Source: JAFAXD01 sp963760435
GTDB lineage: Bacteria > Pseudomonadota > Alphaproteobacteria > Rhizobiales > Xanthobacteraceae
Reading direction: 5' to 3'
Assembly (NCBI GenBank): GCA_963760435.1
Contig: CAVXDE010000023.1
Location: 62,001-126,000, forward strand
DNA length: 64,000 nt
Shown: in pieces, positions 45,753 through 54,507 of the stretch
Numbering within the stretch: the first letter of the stretch is position 1
How the letters are laid out: each line of letters starts with the position of its first letter
The notes under the pieces: model-generated
What the model saw: only the letters and a program-made list of their open reading frames with translations
The model's database searches: none
What the model was told of the DNA's origin: nothing
Position numbers and translations under genes: made by a program

Positions 45753-46336
45753 TTCTCCTTGGAGGCATCCTTTGCGGGACCAGTCGCGACTGGCTGCGGA
45801 AGTTCAGCACCCAGCACTACCACTGGACTGCCCTCCTTGTATTCCGGGGCGAGCCGCACGCTGTTGCGGCTCAGATCGACACTGATGCGATCGGGCTTGC
45901 CGCTCGGCTCGAAGCGCAAGGCGCTCCAGTCCACGGCGACTTTGCGACTGCCGACCCCGAGAAAGCCGCCGAAGTCGATAACAGCGGCCCGAACTTGGCC
46001 ATCGCGATTGACGATCACATCGACGATCCGTCCCATGTCCTCGCCGTTGCGGCTTCGGACATTCTTGCCGAGGATCGCGGTCACTTGCTGATCGTCGAGC
46101 ACCGTCGCCGGGGTCCCGGTGCTCGCCGCTGGTGGGGGCGTCTCAGACGGGGCCGGTGCCGCGGGTGCGGCCGGCGGCGTCGGAGCCGGCGCCTGAGCGG
46201 CCGGCGGTTGGTCGGCTGGCGCGGATGGCGGAGACGATGGCGGCGGTTCCGCCGCCCACAGCGGGTCGCGGGTTACCGGCAGACAAATTGACAGAGTCGC
46301 TGCGACAAGCAGCACCAGTTGGAATCCAGCGCGCAC
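45749..46336 (-). CDS. secreted PRC-barrel domain protein
   Basis: 195 residues. A signal peptide (GFQLVLLVAATLSICLP) is followed by a Pro/Ala-rich linker of about 50 residues and then one PRC barrel: VTAILGKNVRSRNGEDMGRI, VDVIVNRDGQVRAAVIDFGG and FLGVGSRKVAVDWSALRFEP. PRC barrels in secreted rhizobial proteins are of unknown role; in other settings they bind RNA-processing or photosynthetic partners. The stop overlaps the downstream MFS start, so the pair is likely made together. Confidence 0.8.
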   Translation of the reverse strand: MRAGFQLVLLVAATLSICLPVTRDPLWAAEPPPSSPPSAPADQPPAAQAPAPTPPAAPAAPAPSETPPPAASTGTPATVLDDQQVTAILGKNVRSRNGEDMGRIVDVIVNRDGQVRAAVIDFGGFLGVGSRKVAVDWSALRFEPSGKPDRISVDLSRNSVRLAPEYKEGSPVVVLGAELPQPVATGPAKDASKEK

Positions 46337-46412
46337 GGGCCCCTCCGATGTCGTGATGGTCGGAAGACAAGTCGCAGAGGGGCAAAGCAGTTCCGGCTAC
46401 AGCGTCGCGGCG

Positions 46413-47399
46413 TCAGATCTTGAACGACTCGTGGGTGGATGGGTGAAACAATTCCTCGGGCTTCACCAAACGGCTGGACAGGCCTTGCGCGTGGTGATGA
46501 CGCAGAAACGTCTCCAGCGTCTTGCGATTGGATTCGAGCCCGTAGGGCCAGAAATCCTCGCCCATCAGTTCGCGCGTGGCGGCAAGTTGCTCTTCGATGA
46601 ATGGCAACGTCACTTTGGTGGCGGATGTGTCGCTCAGATGCGCGAGCGCCGCCGCCTTGGATTGATCGAACGCCTTCATCACCGCTGCCGGGAGCCAGGG
46701 ATGCTGATCAACCAAGGTTCGCCGTATCCCGACAAGGTGCATGATCGGGAAGATGCCGGTGCGCTTGAAATAGTCCTTGGCGGCGGCGATCGGATCGGGA
46801 AACAGCCAACCGACATGGGGGTTGGGGCGCGCCAGATAGGGCGGGCGCGGCGCGATGAACCCATCGATCTCCCCCTCGTCGATAAGGTCTGAGATTGTCC
46901 GTCCTGCAGGCGCGTCCTCAAGCTCGACGCCCGGCGGCAGCTTGATCGAGATCTTCTCGATCCGGCCCGCATGTTCGATCGCGCCGCGCACCCAGCGGAT
47001 GTCTGCAGGCGCGACGCCGTAATCATCCTGCAGGATGGCGCGCGCCCAGACATTGGCGGTGAGCTGATATTCCGGCACGCCGACCTTGCGGCCCTTCAGG
47101 TCCTTCGGCTCACGGATGCGATCGGTGCGCACGTAGATCGATGTGTGCCGGAATGCGCGCGAGACGAAGCACGGAATGCCCACGTATGGGTTGTCGCCGG
47201 CCGCAGTCTTTACGGTGAAGCTGGAGAGGGAAAGTTCGCAGATATCGAAATCGTGGGTGCGCAGCGCGCGAAAGAAAATCTCTTCCGGATAGAGCGTCAT
47301 GAACACCGGATCGACGCCATCGATGCGCACGGCGCCATCGATAAGTGGACGGTTGCGGTCATAGTCGCCGATCGCGACCGAGAGATTGAGCTTCGACAT
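46413..47399 (-). CDS. 4,5-dihydroxyphthalate decarboxylase-like / NMT1-type periplasmic-fold protein
   Basis: 328 residues, no signal peptide. It starts MSKLNLSVAIGDYDRNRPLI with YPEEIFFRALRTHDFDICEL, ISIYVRTDRI-like and LKGRKVGVPEYQLTANVWAR, the pattern of Pht5-type 4,5-dihydroxyphthalate decarboxylases, which share the fold of NMT1 substrate-binding proteins. Many genomic relatives are simply annotated as binding proteins. The lack of a leader favours a cytoplasmic enzyme or sensor. It lies 63 bases downstream of soxB on the same strand and may be transcribed with the sox genes, although it is not a known Sox component. Confidence 0.65.
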   Translation of the reverse strand: MSKLNLSVAIGDYDRNRPLIDGAVRIDGVDPVFMTLYPEEIFFRALRTHDFDICELSLSSFTVKTAAGDNPYVGIPCFVSRAFRHTSIYVRTDRIREPKDLKGRKVGVPEYQLTANVWARAILQDDYGVAPADIRWVRGAIEHAGRIEKISIKLPPGVELEDAPAGRTISDLIDEGEIDGFIAPRPPYLARPNPHVGWLFPDPIAAAKDYFKRTGIFPIMHLVGIRRTLVDQHPWLPAAVMKAFDQSKAAALAHLSDTSATKVTLPFIEEQLAATRELMGEDFWPYGLESNRKTLETFLRHHHAQGLSSRLVKPEELFHPSTHESFKI

Positions 47400-47462
47400 T
47401 GCAGGGAGTTCCTGATGGAGAGGACGGCAGTTAACGCCAGTACCGAGAGCTTGCCAAGTTCG

Positions 47463-49148
47463 CTACAGGCCGGCGACCTTGACATTGGTATTTGGCTCGA
47501 TGCGCACCGTCTGCACGCGCGCCAGATAGCGCTCGACCAGCTCCCACACTGGCGGGCCCTCGACGTTCTCGCGCACGCTCGCCCAGCCGGCAACGGTGTA
47601 GTCCTTGCCGGCGTCGATCGCTTCGCCCGAGGGGAAGCGCGTGAGCTCGGAGATACGCTGTCCCATGGGCTGGTTGATGTCGATCCGGTAGCCGATGCCG
47701 CCGCAACGGACCATGTCGCCCCCCTGCTGATAATAGGGATCAGGGTTGAACAGATTGTCAGCGATGTCTTCGAGAACCGCCTTGAGCTGCGCCCCGCTCA
47801 TCGTGGTTCGGTAGACCTGCGGATAGGTCATCGCCGTCGCGTTGGCGATATCCTCGACCGTGATCGGCGTATCGGGCAGAATTGTTGTTCCCCAGCGGAA
47901 GCCGGGCGAGAGCGCAATTTCTGCATCGCGCTCGCTGACGATTGCTGCGCAGATCAAGTCATCGACAGTGCCGCTGAAGGTGCCACGCCGATAGAGCAGC
48001 GATTCCGATTGTCCAACAACACGTGCCAGTTCGGACGCAAATGGCGCTCGCACCTGCGCGATCTTCAACGCCATTTCGAAGTCAGGCGCGATCACATCAG
48101 CAAAGATCGGGATCAGCTTGTAGCGATAGCCGGCGACCTCCATGCCGCGCACGTCGAGATCGAGGCGCGAGATGAACTTGCCGTCGCTGCCGGACGCAAC
48201 CAGCAAAGTCTTTCCGACCGTGGTCACGACCGGCAAGGCGTCATGGGTGTGCGAGGTGAGAATGACGTCGATCCCCTCGACCCGCGTTGCCATCTTGCGA
48301 TCGCAATCAAAACCGTTGTGCGAGAGCAGCACCACGAGTTGCGCGCCCTCCTTGCGGGCTTTGGCGACGGTTGCGCGCACGTCCTCTTCGCGAATGCCGA
48401 ATGTCCATTTCGGGATCATCCACGCCGGATTTGCCACCGGCGTGTAGGCAAACGCCTCTCCCAGCACAGCAACCCGCACGCTGCCCTTCTCAAACATCTT
48501 GTAGGCGTCAAATACCGGCTCCTGCCATTCGGTATCGCGAATATTGAGTGCCAAAAACGGGGCGCCGAGACGATCAATCAATTCGCGCAGCCGCGTCTCA
48601 CCGTAGGTGAATTCCCAATGCCCCGTCATGGCGTCGGGCTGGAGCAGCTTGAGACAATCGACCATGTCCTGACCGCGCGTGCGGTTCGCCGTCAGCGACC
48701 CTTGCCAGCTGTCGCCGCCGTCGAGGAACAACACGCGATCGCTGCCCCGCTCCGCCCGCACCGCCTTGACCACGGTGGCGATACGGTCAAGCCCGCCAAC
48801 CCGGCCGTATTCGCGGGCAAGCGCGACGAAATCCTCCGAGCTCAGCGCATAGGCTTCGGCCGTGCGCGGCGGGATCGCGTAGTATTCAAGAAATGCCTTG
48901 CCGGTCAAATGCGGCGGCTGTCCCCTCGCCTCGCCTGCACCGACGTTCACCGATGGCTCGCGCAGATAGACCGGCATCAGCTGCGCATGCAGGTCGGCCA
49001 TGTGCAGCAACGTGATGTTGCCGTAGTGGTCGAATGTGAGCAGTTCGTCCTGGGTGATGCGCTGCTGTGCGGCGGCGCGGCTGCGCGGACCAAATCCATA
49101 AGCCGCCACCGCGGCGCCGATCTGCAGAAGGTCGCGGCGCGACAGCAT
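47463..49148 (-). CDS. soxB: thiosulfohydrolase SoxB
   Basis: 561 residues. A twin-arginine leader (MLSRRDLLQIGAAVAAYGFG) precedes a metallophosphatase-type domain: NITLLHMADLHAQLMPVYLR (metal Asp/His), VLFLDGGDSWQGSL, MTGHWEFTYGE, VVLLSHNGFDCDRKMA and DVILTSHTHDALP. The 5'-nucleotidase-like C-terminal domain includes ALSPGFRWGTTILPDTPITV. SoxB uses two Mn ions to release sulfate from the sulfonate end of SoxY-bound thiosulfate. Full length for the family. It starts 6 bases after soxXA. Confidence 0.93.
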   Translation of the reverse strand: MLSRRDLLQIGAAVAAYGFGPRSRAAAQQRITQDELLTFDHYGNITLLHMADLHAQLMPVYLREPSVNVGAGEARGQPPHLTGKAFLEYYAIPPRTAEAYALSSEDFVALAREYGRVGGLDRIATVVKAVRAERGSDRVLFLDGGDSWQGSLTANRTRGQDMVDCLKLLQPDAMTGHWEFTYGETRLRELIDRLGAPFLALNIRDTEWQEPVFDAYKMFEKGSVRVAVLGEAFAYTPVANPAWMIPKWTFGIREEDVRATVAKARKEGAQLVVLLSHNGFDCDRKMATRVEGIDVILTSHTHDALPVVTTVGKTLLVASGSDGKFISRLDLDVRGMEVAGYRYKLIPIFADVIAPDFEMALKIAQVRAPFASELARVVGQSESLLYRRGTFSGTVDDLICAAIVSERDAEIALSPGFRWGTTILPDTPITVEDIANATAMTYPQVYRTTMSGAQLKAVLEDIADNLFNPDPYYQQGGDMVRCGGIGYRIDINQPMGQRISELTRFPSGEAIDAGKDYTVAGWASVRENVEGPPVWELVERYLARVQTVRIEPNTNVKVAGL

Positions 49149-49154
49149 TTGTTG

Positions 49155-50426
49155 TTAATGCCTGATCCCGGGCACGTTGAGTTTGAGCCCGGCGTTGGCC
49201 ACGGCGAGGTAGAGCTCGAGGTCACCGTATTCTTTAGCGTCGGGCGGCAACTCGTTCGCCCAGACCGCGACATTGCACCATTGGAAGCGTTTGCGAATGT
49301 CCCAGATGTCCTGCTGGCTCGTGCGCCACGTCGGGAAGTGATCGTATTGGCCGCGTTGTTCGCCCAGCCATTGGCCGCGGATCCAGTGCAGTCCGCCACG
49401 CTCCGGACTGTGGCAATCCAGGCAGGAGAAATTGAGCTGTCCGACCTTGACGGCTGCCAACGCCTTGCCCCGCTCGTAGGCCTCCTTGGCGCCGGGGCTC
49501 GTCACGTCGATATGGATCTCCTGCCCGTCAGCGAGGAAGCGCAGGTAGACAGACATGGCCGTATTTTCGCTGCTCTGCATCAACCAGCTAAGGCCAGTCG
49601 CTACCTGCGCGTGGCGATAGACGAACTCCTCGACACCGAGCACCTTGTCGAGGCGCGGCTCCCACTTCGGCATGCCGGCCGCCCAGGTCTTGAAGTGATC
49701 CTCAGCGCGGCCGTGACAACTCGCACAGGAAAATCCGACCGGGCCGCGCGTCGTCCAGAGCTGCTGCGCCTTCTCGACCGTCCACAGTCCGGGATTGACC
49801 AACTCGTCTAGATTGTCGCGCGTCTCGACCGGCGGCGGTCGCTTACTCGGATCATCGACCTCAGTCGGGAACATCGCGGGTTTGGTCAGCGTCTTGAGAA
49901 ACGCGACGATGTGGCCGATCTCCGCATCGCTGAACAACCCGTTCGTCCCCCACGGCGGCATGATGGTCTCGGCGTGGTAGACGCGGGCGTCGTAGACGAA
50001 ATTGAACAACTCTTCGTCCTTGAGACCGGCGCTGCCGATCTCGCTCAGGTCAGGTCCGACGTTGCCCGGAAGATCGGCGTTGCCGGCCTGCCCCATCACA
50101 TGACAGGCAAGGCAGGACCCGCCGCGGGTGCGGTCGGCCACGAGCTTGGCGCCGATGGCCGGATCACCGGTGATCGGCCCATCGAGCTTGCGCGGCGCAC
50201 TCGGGGCCGGAGGCGAAAGCTTTTGATCAGCAAGTGTGTTGAAGGGCGCGGTGTCGCGCGTCGGCCAGCCTGAGTAGCGCTTCCAGGGCCGCGCCGCAGC
50301 ATCGCCCGTGGCCAATGGCGCGGGTCCCGAGCTTTGCGACGGCGCTTGCGCGGAGACGACGGGTGCCAGCAACACGGCGGCCCCCGCGGCGGTCAGGAAA
50401 GCGACGAGAATAGATGCTCGCGGCAC
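49155..50426 (-). CDS. soxXA: SoxX-SoxA fusion cytochrome c
   Basis: 423 residues, signal peptide about 1-26. The N-terminal part is SoxX-like: CLACH at 105-109, GNVGPDLSEIG and an axial Met in ETIMPPWGT (about 156). The C-terminal part is di-haem SoxA: CASCH (234-238), CLDCH (335-339) and FQWCNVAVWANELP with Cys384, the usual active-site thiolate ligand. In most species SoxX and SoxA are separate genes forming a heterodimer; here one polypeptide carries all three haems and the catalytic Cys. The protein joins thiosulfate oxidatively to the SoxY carrier. Gene order W-Y-Z-XA-B on the minus strand. Confidence 0.88.
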   Translation of the reverse strand: MPRASILVAFLTAAGAAVLLAPVVSAQAPSQSSGPAPLATGDAAARPWKRYSGWPTRDTAPFNTLADQKLSPPAPSAPRKLDGPITGDPAIGAKLVADRTRGGSCLACHVMGQAGNADLPGNVGPDLSEIGSAGLKDEELFNFVYDARVYHAETIMPPWGTNGLFSDAEIGHIVAFLKTLTKPAMFPTEVDDPSKRPPPVETRDNLDELVNPGLWTVEKAQQLWTTRGPVGFSCASCHGRAEDHFKTWAAGMPKWEPRLDKVLGVEEFVYRHAQVATGLSWLMQSSENTAMSVYLRFLADGQEIHIDVTSPGAKEAYERGKALAAVKVGQLNFSCLDCHSPERGGLHWIRGQWLGEQRGQYDHFPTWRTSQQDIWDIRKRFQWCNVAVWANELPPDAKEYGDLELYLAVANAGLKLNVPGIRH

Positions 50427-50453
50427 GCCGATACTCCTACTCCAGCACCAGCG

Positions 50454-50777
50454 TCAGCTGACGGTGATCAACTCCTCGGTCGTGATGACTGTCCCGTCAT
50501 CATCAACCCAGGTGAACTTGAATGTCCCGCTCTCGTCGACTTTAGCGGTGAACTCCAAATAAGGATTGGCAGCGATGGCGGGTTCCAAATCCGCGGAGAA
50601 CACCGGCTTGCCGTTGAACACGCAGGTGAATTTGTTGATGATCTTGCGCGGGATGACATTGCCATTCGCATCCTTGCGCAGGCCCGTCTCCATCGGGTGC
50701 TGCACCAACGTCTTGATTTGGATGACCTCGCCCTTCTTGGCTTGCTTGGGCAGTTTGAGGCGCGGCTTCTCGGCCAT
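50454..50777 (-). CDS. soxZ: SoxZ, sulfur carrier partner
   Basis: 107 residues with no leader. PRLKLPKQAKKGEVIQIKTL and VQHPMETGLRKDANGNVIPR are the typical SoxZ start, then KFTCVFNGKPVFSADLEPAI and SGTFKFTWVDDDGTVITTEE form the Ig-like sandwich. SoxZ pairs with SoxY and is exported with it by the Tat system through the SoxY leader. 18 bases downstream of soxY. Confidence 0.93.
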   Translation of the reverse strand: MAEKPRLKLPKQAKKGEVIQIKTLVQHPMETGLRKDANGNVIPRKIINKFTCVFNGKPVFSADLEPAIAANPYLEFTAKVDESGTFKFTWVDDDGTVITTEELITVS

Positions 50778-50795
50778 GGGCTCACTCGCTCTTTG

Positions 50796-51245
50796 TTATC
50801 CGCCGCAGCCGCCGATCGTGACCTTGACCTGCTTGCGATCCGTGTAGAGCCGGCCATCGCTGGTCTTGGCGACGATGATCACGTTCTCGGTTCCGGCCAG
50901 CCGGATACGCGTACCGGCGACTGCGCGACCCGACAACGGGGTGAAATGAAACTTGGCGAGTGCGGGATTGGGATTGCCGTCGGCAACGACCAATACATCG
51001 GTGACGTAGCTCTCCGCCGTCATCGGTGCATCAATCGTAATGTTGAGCGGAATGGTGTTGCCGTTCTCGGCGATCTCCGGCAGGTCGATGGTGATGTTGC
51101 CTTGCGTGGGCTCCTTGCCGCCGGTGAACTTGTCGATCTCCGCCGCGGCTTCCGCCGGCGTGGCAAATGCCGCGTCGCTGACCGTGAGATAGAGCGCAGC
51201 GCTTACTCCCATCAGCACCGCATCGCGGCGCGAAACCTGTTTCAT
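50796..51245 (-). CDS. soxY: SoxY, thiosulfate-carrier protein
   Basis: 149 residues. A Tat-type leader (VSRRDAVLMGVSAALYLTVS) precedes the Ig-like body ITIDLPEIAENGNTIPLNIT and VLVVADGNPNPALAKFHFTP. The C-terminus is TIGGCGG, whose Cys147 is the swinging-arm thiol that carries sulfur intermediates. It lies 6 bases after the thioredoxin-like gene and opens the Sox catalytic run. Confidence 0.93.
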   Translation of the reverse strand: MKQVSRRDAVLMGVSAALYLTVSDAAFATPAEAAAEIDKFTGGKEPTQGNITIDLPEIAENGNTIPLNITIDAPMTAESYVTDVLVVADGNPNPALAKFHFTPLSGRAVAGTRIRLAGTENVIIVAKTSDGRLYTDRKQVKVTIGGCGG

Positions 51246-51251
51246 GAGACC

Positions 51252-51833
51252 TCAGCTGCGTTCCGATTTGAGAAAGTCGCGAAATGTCTGATTGCTGTCC
51301 CCTTTCTGGGCGACATAGCGAAACACGTCAAGGAAATCGTCAGGCCGCAGGTAACCGGGAATCCGGATCACCTCGCGTTCGGAGGCCGGCTTCTGCTTCA
51401 GGTTGTCGGCCGTGCCCTCGAAGAACTGGATGGTCGGCGTAAAGCGCACCGCGTATTTGCCGGCCAGTTGTTTCTCAGTCAGTTCCTCGCCGTCAAAGTC
51501 GGTCACCTTGCGGGACCCCAGAATGTTGAGCTCCAACATGTCGAACTTGCTGCTCACGAACGCGGCAATATCGGGCCGGGCAAAGTTCACGAGATGGGTC
51601 TCGCGGCAATAGGGACAGCCGCGCAATTCCCAGATCAGCGCGAAGTGCTTGCCATGCGCGCGCGCCGCCCCGACATCGTCGCGCAGATCGAGGAAGCTCT
51701 CGACGAACCAGGGCTCCCGATAGTAGCCCTCATCGGTCATGACGGGCTCGGCACGCGCGCGGGTGCCGGCAGCCAGCACGGCTCCGGTTCCCAGCAACAA
51801 AGCGCGGCGCGTGTACATCAAATTAACCTTCAT
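51252..51833 (-). CDS. soxW: SoxW-like periplasmic thioredoxin
   Basis: 193 residues. A leader (YTRRALLLGTGAVLAAGTRA) is followed by a thioredoxin fold with FALIWELRGCPYCRETHLVN; the redox pair is Cys73/Cys76 in CPYC. Then FDMLELNILGSRKVTDFDGE, and YAVRFTPTIQFFEG with the cis-Pro. SoxW-type thioredoxins keep SoxY and SoxB cysteines reduced; the membrane partner SoxV is not in this window. First gene of the sox operon, divergent from the 51904 gene with 70 bases between starts. Gene name by context and family. Confidence 0.75.
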   Translation of the reverse strand: MKVNLMYTRRALLLGTGAVLAAGTRARAEPVMTDEGYYREPWFVESFLDLRDDVGAARAHGKHFALIWELRGCPYCRETHLVNFARPDIAAFVSSKFDMLELNILGSRKVTDFDGEELTEKQLAGKYAVRFTPTIQFFEGTADNLKQKPASEREVIRIPGYLRPDDFLDVFRYVAQKGDSNQTFRDFLKSERS

Positions 51834-51903
51834 CCAAAAAGCACGATTTGGTCGTGACCGCAGTGCGGTTATACTTGGTTGGCCGGGACCATAGTGTCAA
51901 ACC

Positions 51904-52662
51904 GTGACGAATACCATGCTCCGCCTCGTTGCCGCGGCCTGCATCGGAGCCCTGTTGGCGACCGGCATTGGCGTCGCCGGACCGATCGACTACGGCCCGG
52001 CTGACGAGCTCAACGACTTCAACGCGGCGATCGAAGCGGCTGCCGCGCACAACCGCGTTGCGCTCGGCTACCTGCGAACCGAGAACGTCGACCTGGCGTC
52101 ACTCGAATTGGAGCAGATGCATTCGGCTTGGGTAGAGGTCATGCGGCTGTACGGCCAGAAGCCGCCAGCCGCGTTTCGTGCCAATCCACGTTATGATGCG
52201 ACCTTGAACGAGGTGCGCTTCTACGTCACCACGGCCATCGCCATGCTCTCGTCGGGCCAGTTCGGGGCGGCCCGCGAGGCGCTCGAGACCAACCGACGGC
52301 TGCTGCACGAGTTGCGGCAGGCGAGCGGCATCGAGGTTCTTGCTGATTGCATCATCGAGACCAATGCGGCGATGTCGCGGTTCTTCGCTTTCGACGTAAC
52401 GCCACCGGACCTCGCCAAGCCCGAGCTTGCGGCGGACGTGGCGGACAAAGCCGCACAGATCGAGATTGCGGCAAAGCACTGTGACGCCCTCGCGCCGCCG
52501 GAAGTGCGCGCAAGCCCCGAGTTCCGCCGGCTGCTCGACGGGATCGCCGCGTCGCTAGCTTATGTCCCGACCGCCATCAGCAATCGGGACGCGGACATGC
52601 TGCACCGCGTGATCGGTGAACTACGCGCCTTCGATCAGCTGCTGACGTTCCGCTACGGCTGA
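51904..52662 (+). CDS. secreted helical protein of unknown function
   Basis: 252 residues from a GTG at 51904 (an ATG four codons later is also possible). A signal peptide (LRLVAAACIGALLATGIGVA) precedes an all-helical body, NDFNAAIEAAAAHNRVALGY, EVRFYVTTAIAMLSSGQFGA and ISNRDADMLHRVIGELRAFD, that recalls four-helix c'-type cytochrome folds but has no CxxCH. Cys in ADCIIETN and KHCDALAP may form a disulphide. It diverges from the sox operon and may belong with it; no role is assigned. Its 3' end overlaps recJ by 10 bases, tail to tail. Confidence 0.7.
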   Translation: MTNTMLRLVAAACIGALLATGIGVAGPIDYGPADELNDFNAAIEAAAAHNRVALGYLRTENVDLASLELEQMHSAWVEVMRLYGQKPPAAFRANPRYDATLNEVRFYVTTAIAMLSSGQFGAAREALETNRRLLHELRQASGIEVLADCIIETNAAMSRFFAFDVTPPDLAKPELAADVADKAAQIEIAAKHCDALAPPEVRASPEFRRLLDGIAASLAYVPTAISNRDADMLHRVIGELRAFDQLLTFRYG

Positions 52663-54497
52663 AACGACCAAGGCTCGGCGGGCGCGATATCGATGATGCG
52701 CAGCTGGGCGCGCTCGGTGCCCTGCCAGCGATCGAGTGCCAGGGTACCGGCAACGTGCATGCGCCGGCCGCGCGCCGCCAGCAGCGCATCCCCGAGTTTC
52801 TCGCCAGCCGCCCGGAATGCGATGGCCGGTAACGGGGTCCCCTCGCCGGCTTTGATGCGCACCTGGATGTGGCTCTGGCCGCGATCCTCGGCGTAAGCGA
52901 TGGTGTGCGCCGGAAAGGCCAGGATCGGCTCAGGGTTGCCAGCTCCGTAAGGGCCGGCGCGCGAGATGAGGTCATGGAGCTCAAACCCGGCTCCGGCGGC
53001 CGCAACGGCGCCGTCGATCAGGAGCGCTTCGTCGCGTCGCGCTGCTTCGACCGCCGGACGCAGCGTGCTGTCCAGGAATGCCCGGAAGGCGGCCAGCGCG
53101 TCTTTGCGGACCGTGATCCCAGCCGCCATCGCGTGCCCGCCGCCTTTGACCAGCAGCCCCTCGGCGACGGCGTGCCGGACCGCCCGACCGAGATCGACAC
53201 CAGCGATCGAGCGACCAGAACCGGTCCCGAACTCTCCCGGCTCGAGCGCGATGGCGAAGGCCGGCCGCCCATGCCGCTCCTTCAAGCGCGCCGCGACGAG
53301 CCCGACGACACCGGGGTGCCAGCCTTCGGCGGCGGTGACGACCACCGTGGCATTGTCGGCGTGCCCGAGCGCCGCGGTCGCTTCGGCCTCAGCCTGCGCC
53401 AAGGTCGCCTGCTCGATCACCTGGCGCTCGCGGTTGAGGCGGTCGAGCTCAGCGGCGATGCGCGCGCATTCGGTCGGATCGTCTTCGAGCAACAAACGCA
53501 CGCCCAGGTCGGCCTGGCCGATCCGGCCGCCGGCATTGATCCGCGGCCCCAGCATGAACCCGAGATGCCACGGCTCCGGCGGACCGGTGAGGCGGGCGAC
53601 ATCGCTGAGCGCCGTCAGCCCGGGATGCTCGCGCCGGCGCATGGCGATCAGCCCCTTGGCCACGAAGGCGCGGTTGAGCCCGCGCAACGGCACCACATCG
53701 GCCACGGTCCCGAGCGCGACGATATTGAGGAGCCCGAGCAGATCGGGTTCCGGCCGCTGGTCGGTCCAGAACCGGCGCGCACGCAGGGCGCGGTTCACGG
53801 CGACCAGGGTCATGAATACGAGCCCGACGGCGGCCAGGTGGCCTAGCCTGGAAAGATCATCGAGCCGATTGGGATTGATCACGGCGACCGCGCCAGGCAA
53901 CCGCTCGTCGGCTTGATGGTGATCGATCACGATGGTGTCGAGCCCGAGCTTGCCGGCTTCGGCCAGCGGCTCATGGCTGGTGGTGCCGCAATCGACGGTG
54001 ATGAGCAGCTTCGCCCCGCGCTGCGCAAGCGAACGGATCGCCTCGACGTTGGGGCCATAGCCCTCGAAAATGCGGTCCGGAATATGGATCAGCGGCTCAC
54101 TGCCGCAGAGCCTGAGCAAGCGCGCAAGCAGCGCCGTAGCGGTCGCACCGTCGACGTCGTAGTCGCCGAAGATCGCGACTTGCTCGCCGCGCACGACCGC
54201 ATCGGCGATGCGCTCGGCGGCTGCCGCCATGTCGGTCAGCACATGTGGATCGGGCATCAGGCGGCGAATGCTCGGGTCGAGGAATGCCTCGACCTCGTCC
54301 AAATCGACGCCACGCCCGGCGATGATGCGGGCCAGCAGGTCCGGCAGGCCGTAGCGCTGCATCATTGCGGCCGCCATAGCCTTGCCGCGCTCGTTGAGCC
54401 GGTCGCGCCACGCGCGTCCGGTCGCCGAGCTCTCGACGCCGAGAAAATATTGGACCGGCTTCGGTATCGTCGCGACCGCGACCGCCATGGCACCCAC
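52653..54497 (-). CDS. recJ: single-stranded-DNA exonuclease RecJ
   Basis: 614 residues. The DHH phosphoesterase core has AIFGDYDVDGATATALLARL (about 109-128), KLLITVDCGTTSHEPL, IVIDHHQADERLPGAVAVIN (DHH 192-194) and LAAVGLVFMTLVAVN. The DHHA1 domain has VVTAAEGWHPGVVGLVAARL, KGGGHAMAAGITVRKDAL and an OB-type C-terminus (SRAGPYGAGNPEPILAFP). RecJ degrades single-stranded DNA 5' to 3' in recombination and mismatch repair. Full length. The start could also be the Met three codons in. Confidence 0.95.
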   Translation of the reverse strand: MGAMAVAVATIPKPVQYFLGVESSATGRAWRDRLNERGKAMAAAMMQRYGLPDLLARIIAGRGVDLDEVEAFLDPSIRRLMPDPHVLTDMAAAAERIADAVVRGEQVAIFGDYDVDGATATALLARLLRLCGSEPLIHIPDRIFEGYGPNVEAIRSLAQRGAKLLITVDCGTTSHEPLAEAGKLGLDTIVIDHHQADERLPGAVAVINPNRLDDLSRLGHLAAVGLVFMTLVAVNRALRARRFWTDQRPEPDLLGLLNIVALGTVADVVPLRGLNRAFVAKGLIAMRRREHPGLTALSDVARLTGPPEPWHLGFMLGPRINAGGRIGQADLGVRLLLEDDPTECARIAAELDRLNRERQVIEQATLAQAEAEATAALGHADNATVVVTAAEGWHPGVVGLVAARLKERHGRPAFAIALEPGEFGTGSGRSIAGVDLGRAVRHAVAEGLLVKGGGHAMAAGITVRKDALAAFRAFLDSTLRPAVEAARRDEALLIDGAVAAAGAGFELHDLISRAGPYGAGNPEPILAFPAHTIAYAEDRGQSHIQVRIKAGEGTPLPAIAFRAAGEKLGDALLAARGRRMHVAGTLALDRWQGTERAQLRIIDIAPAEPWSFQP

Positions 54498-54507
54498 GCG
54501 AATCGGT

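Noticed and set aside
46971..49811. 946-residue plus-strand open frame
   Set aside because: It is the mirror of soxB, the Pht5-like gene and soxXA in GC-rich DNA. Its protein is His/Arg-rich without domains, while the minus strand gives clear families.
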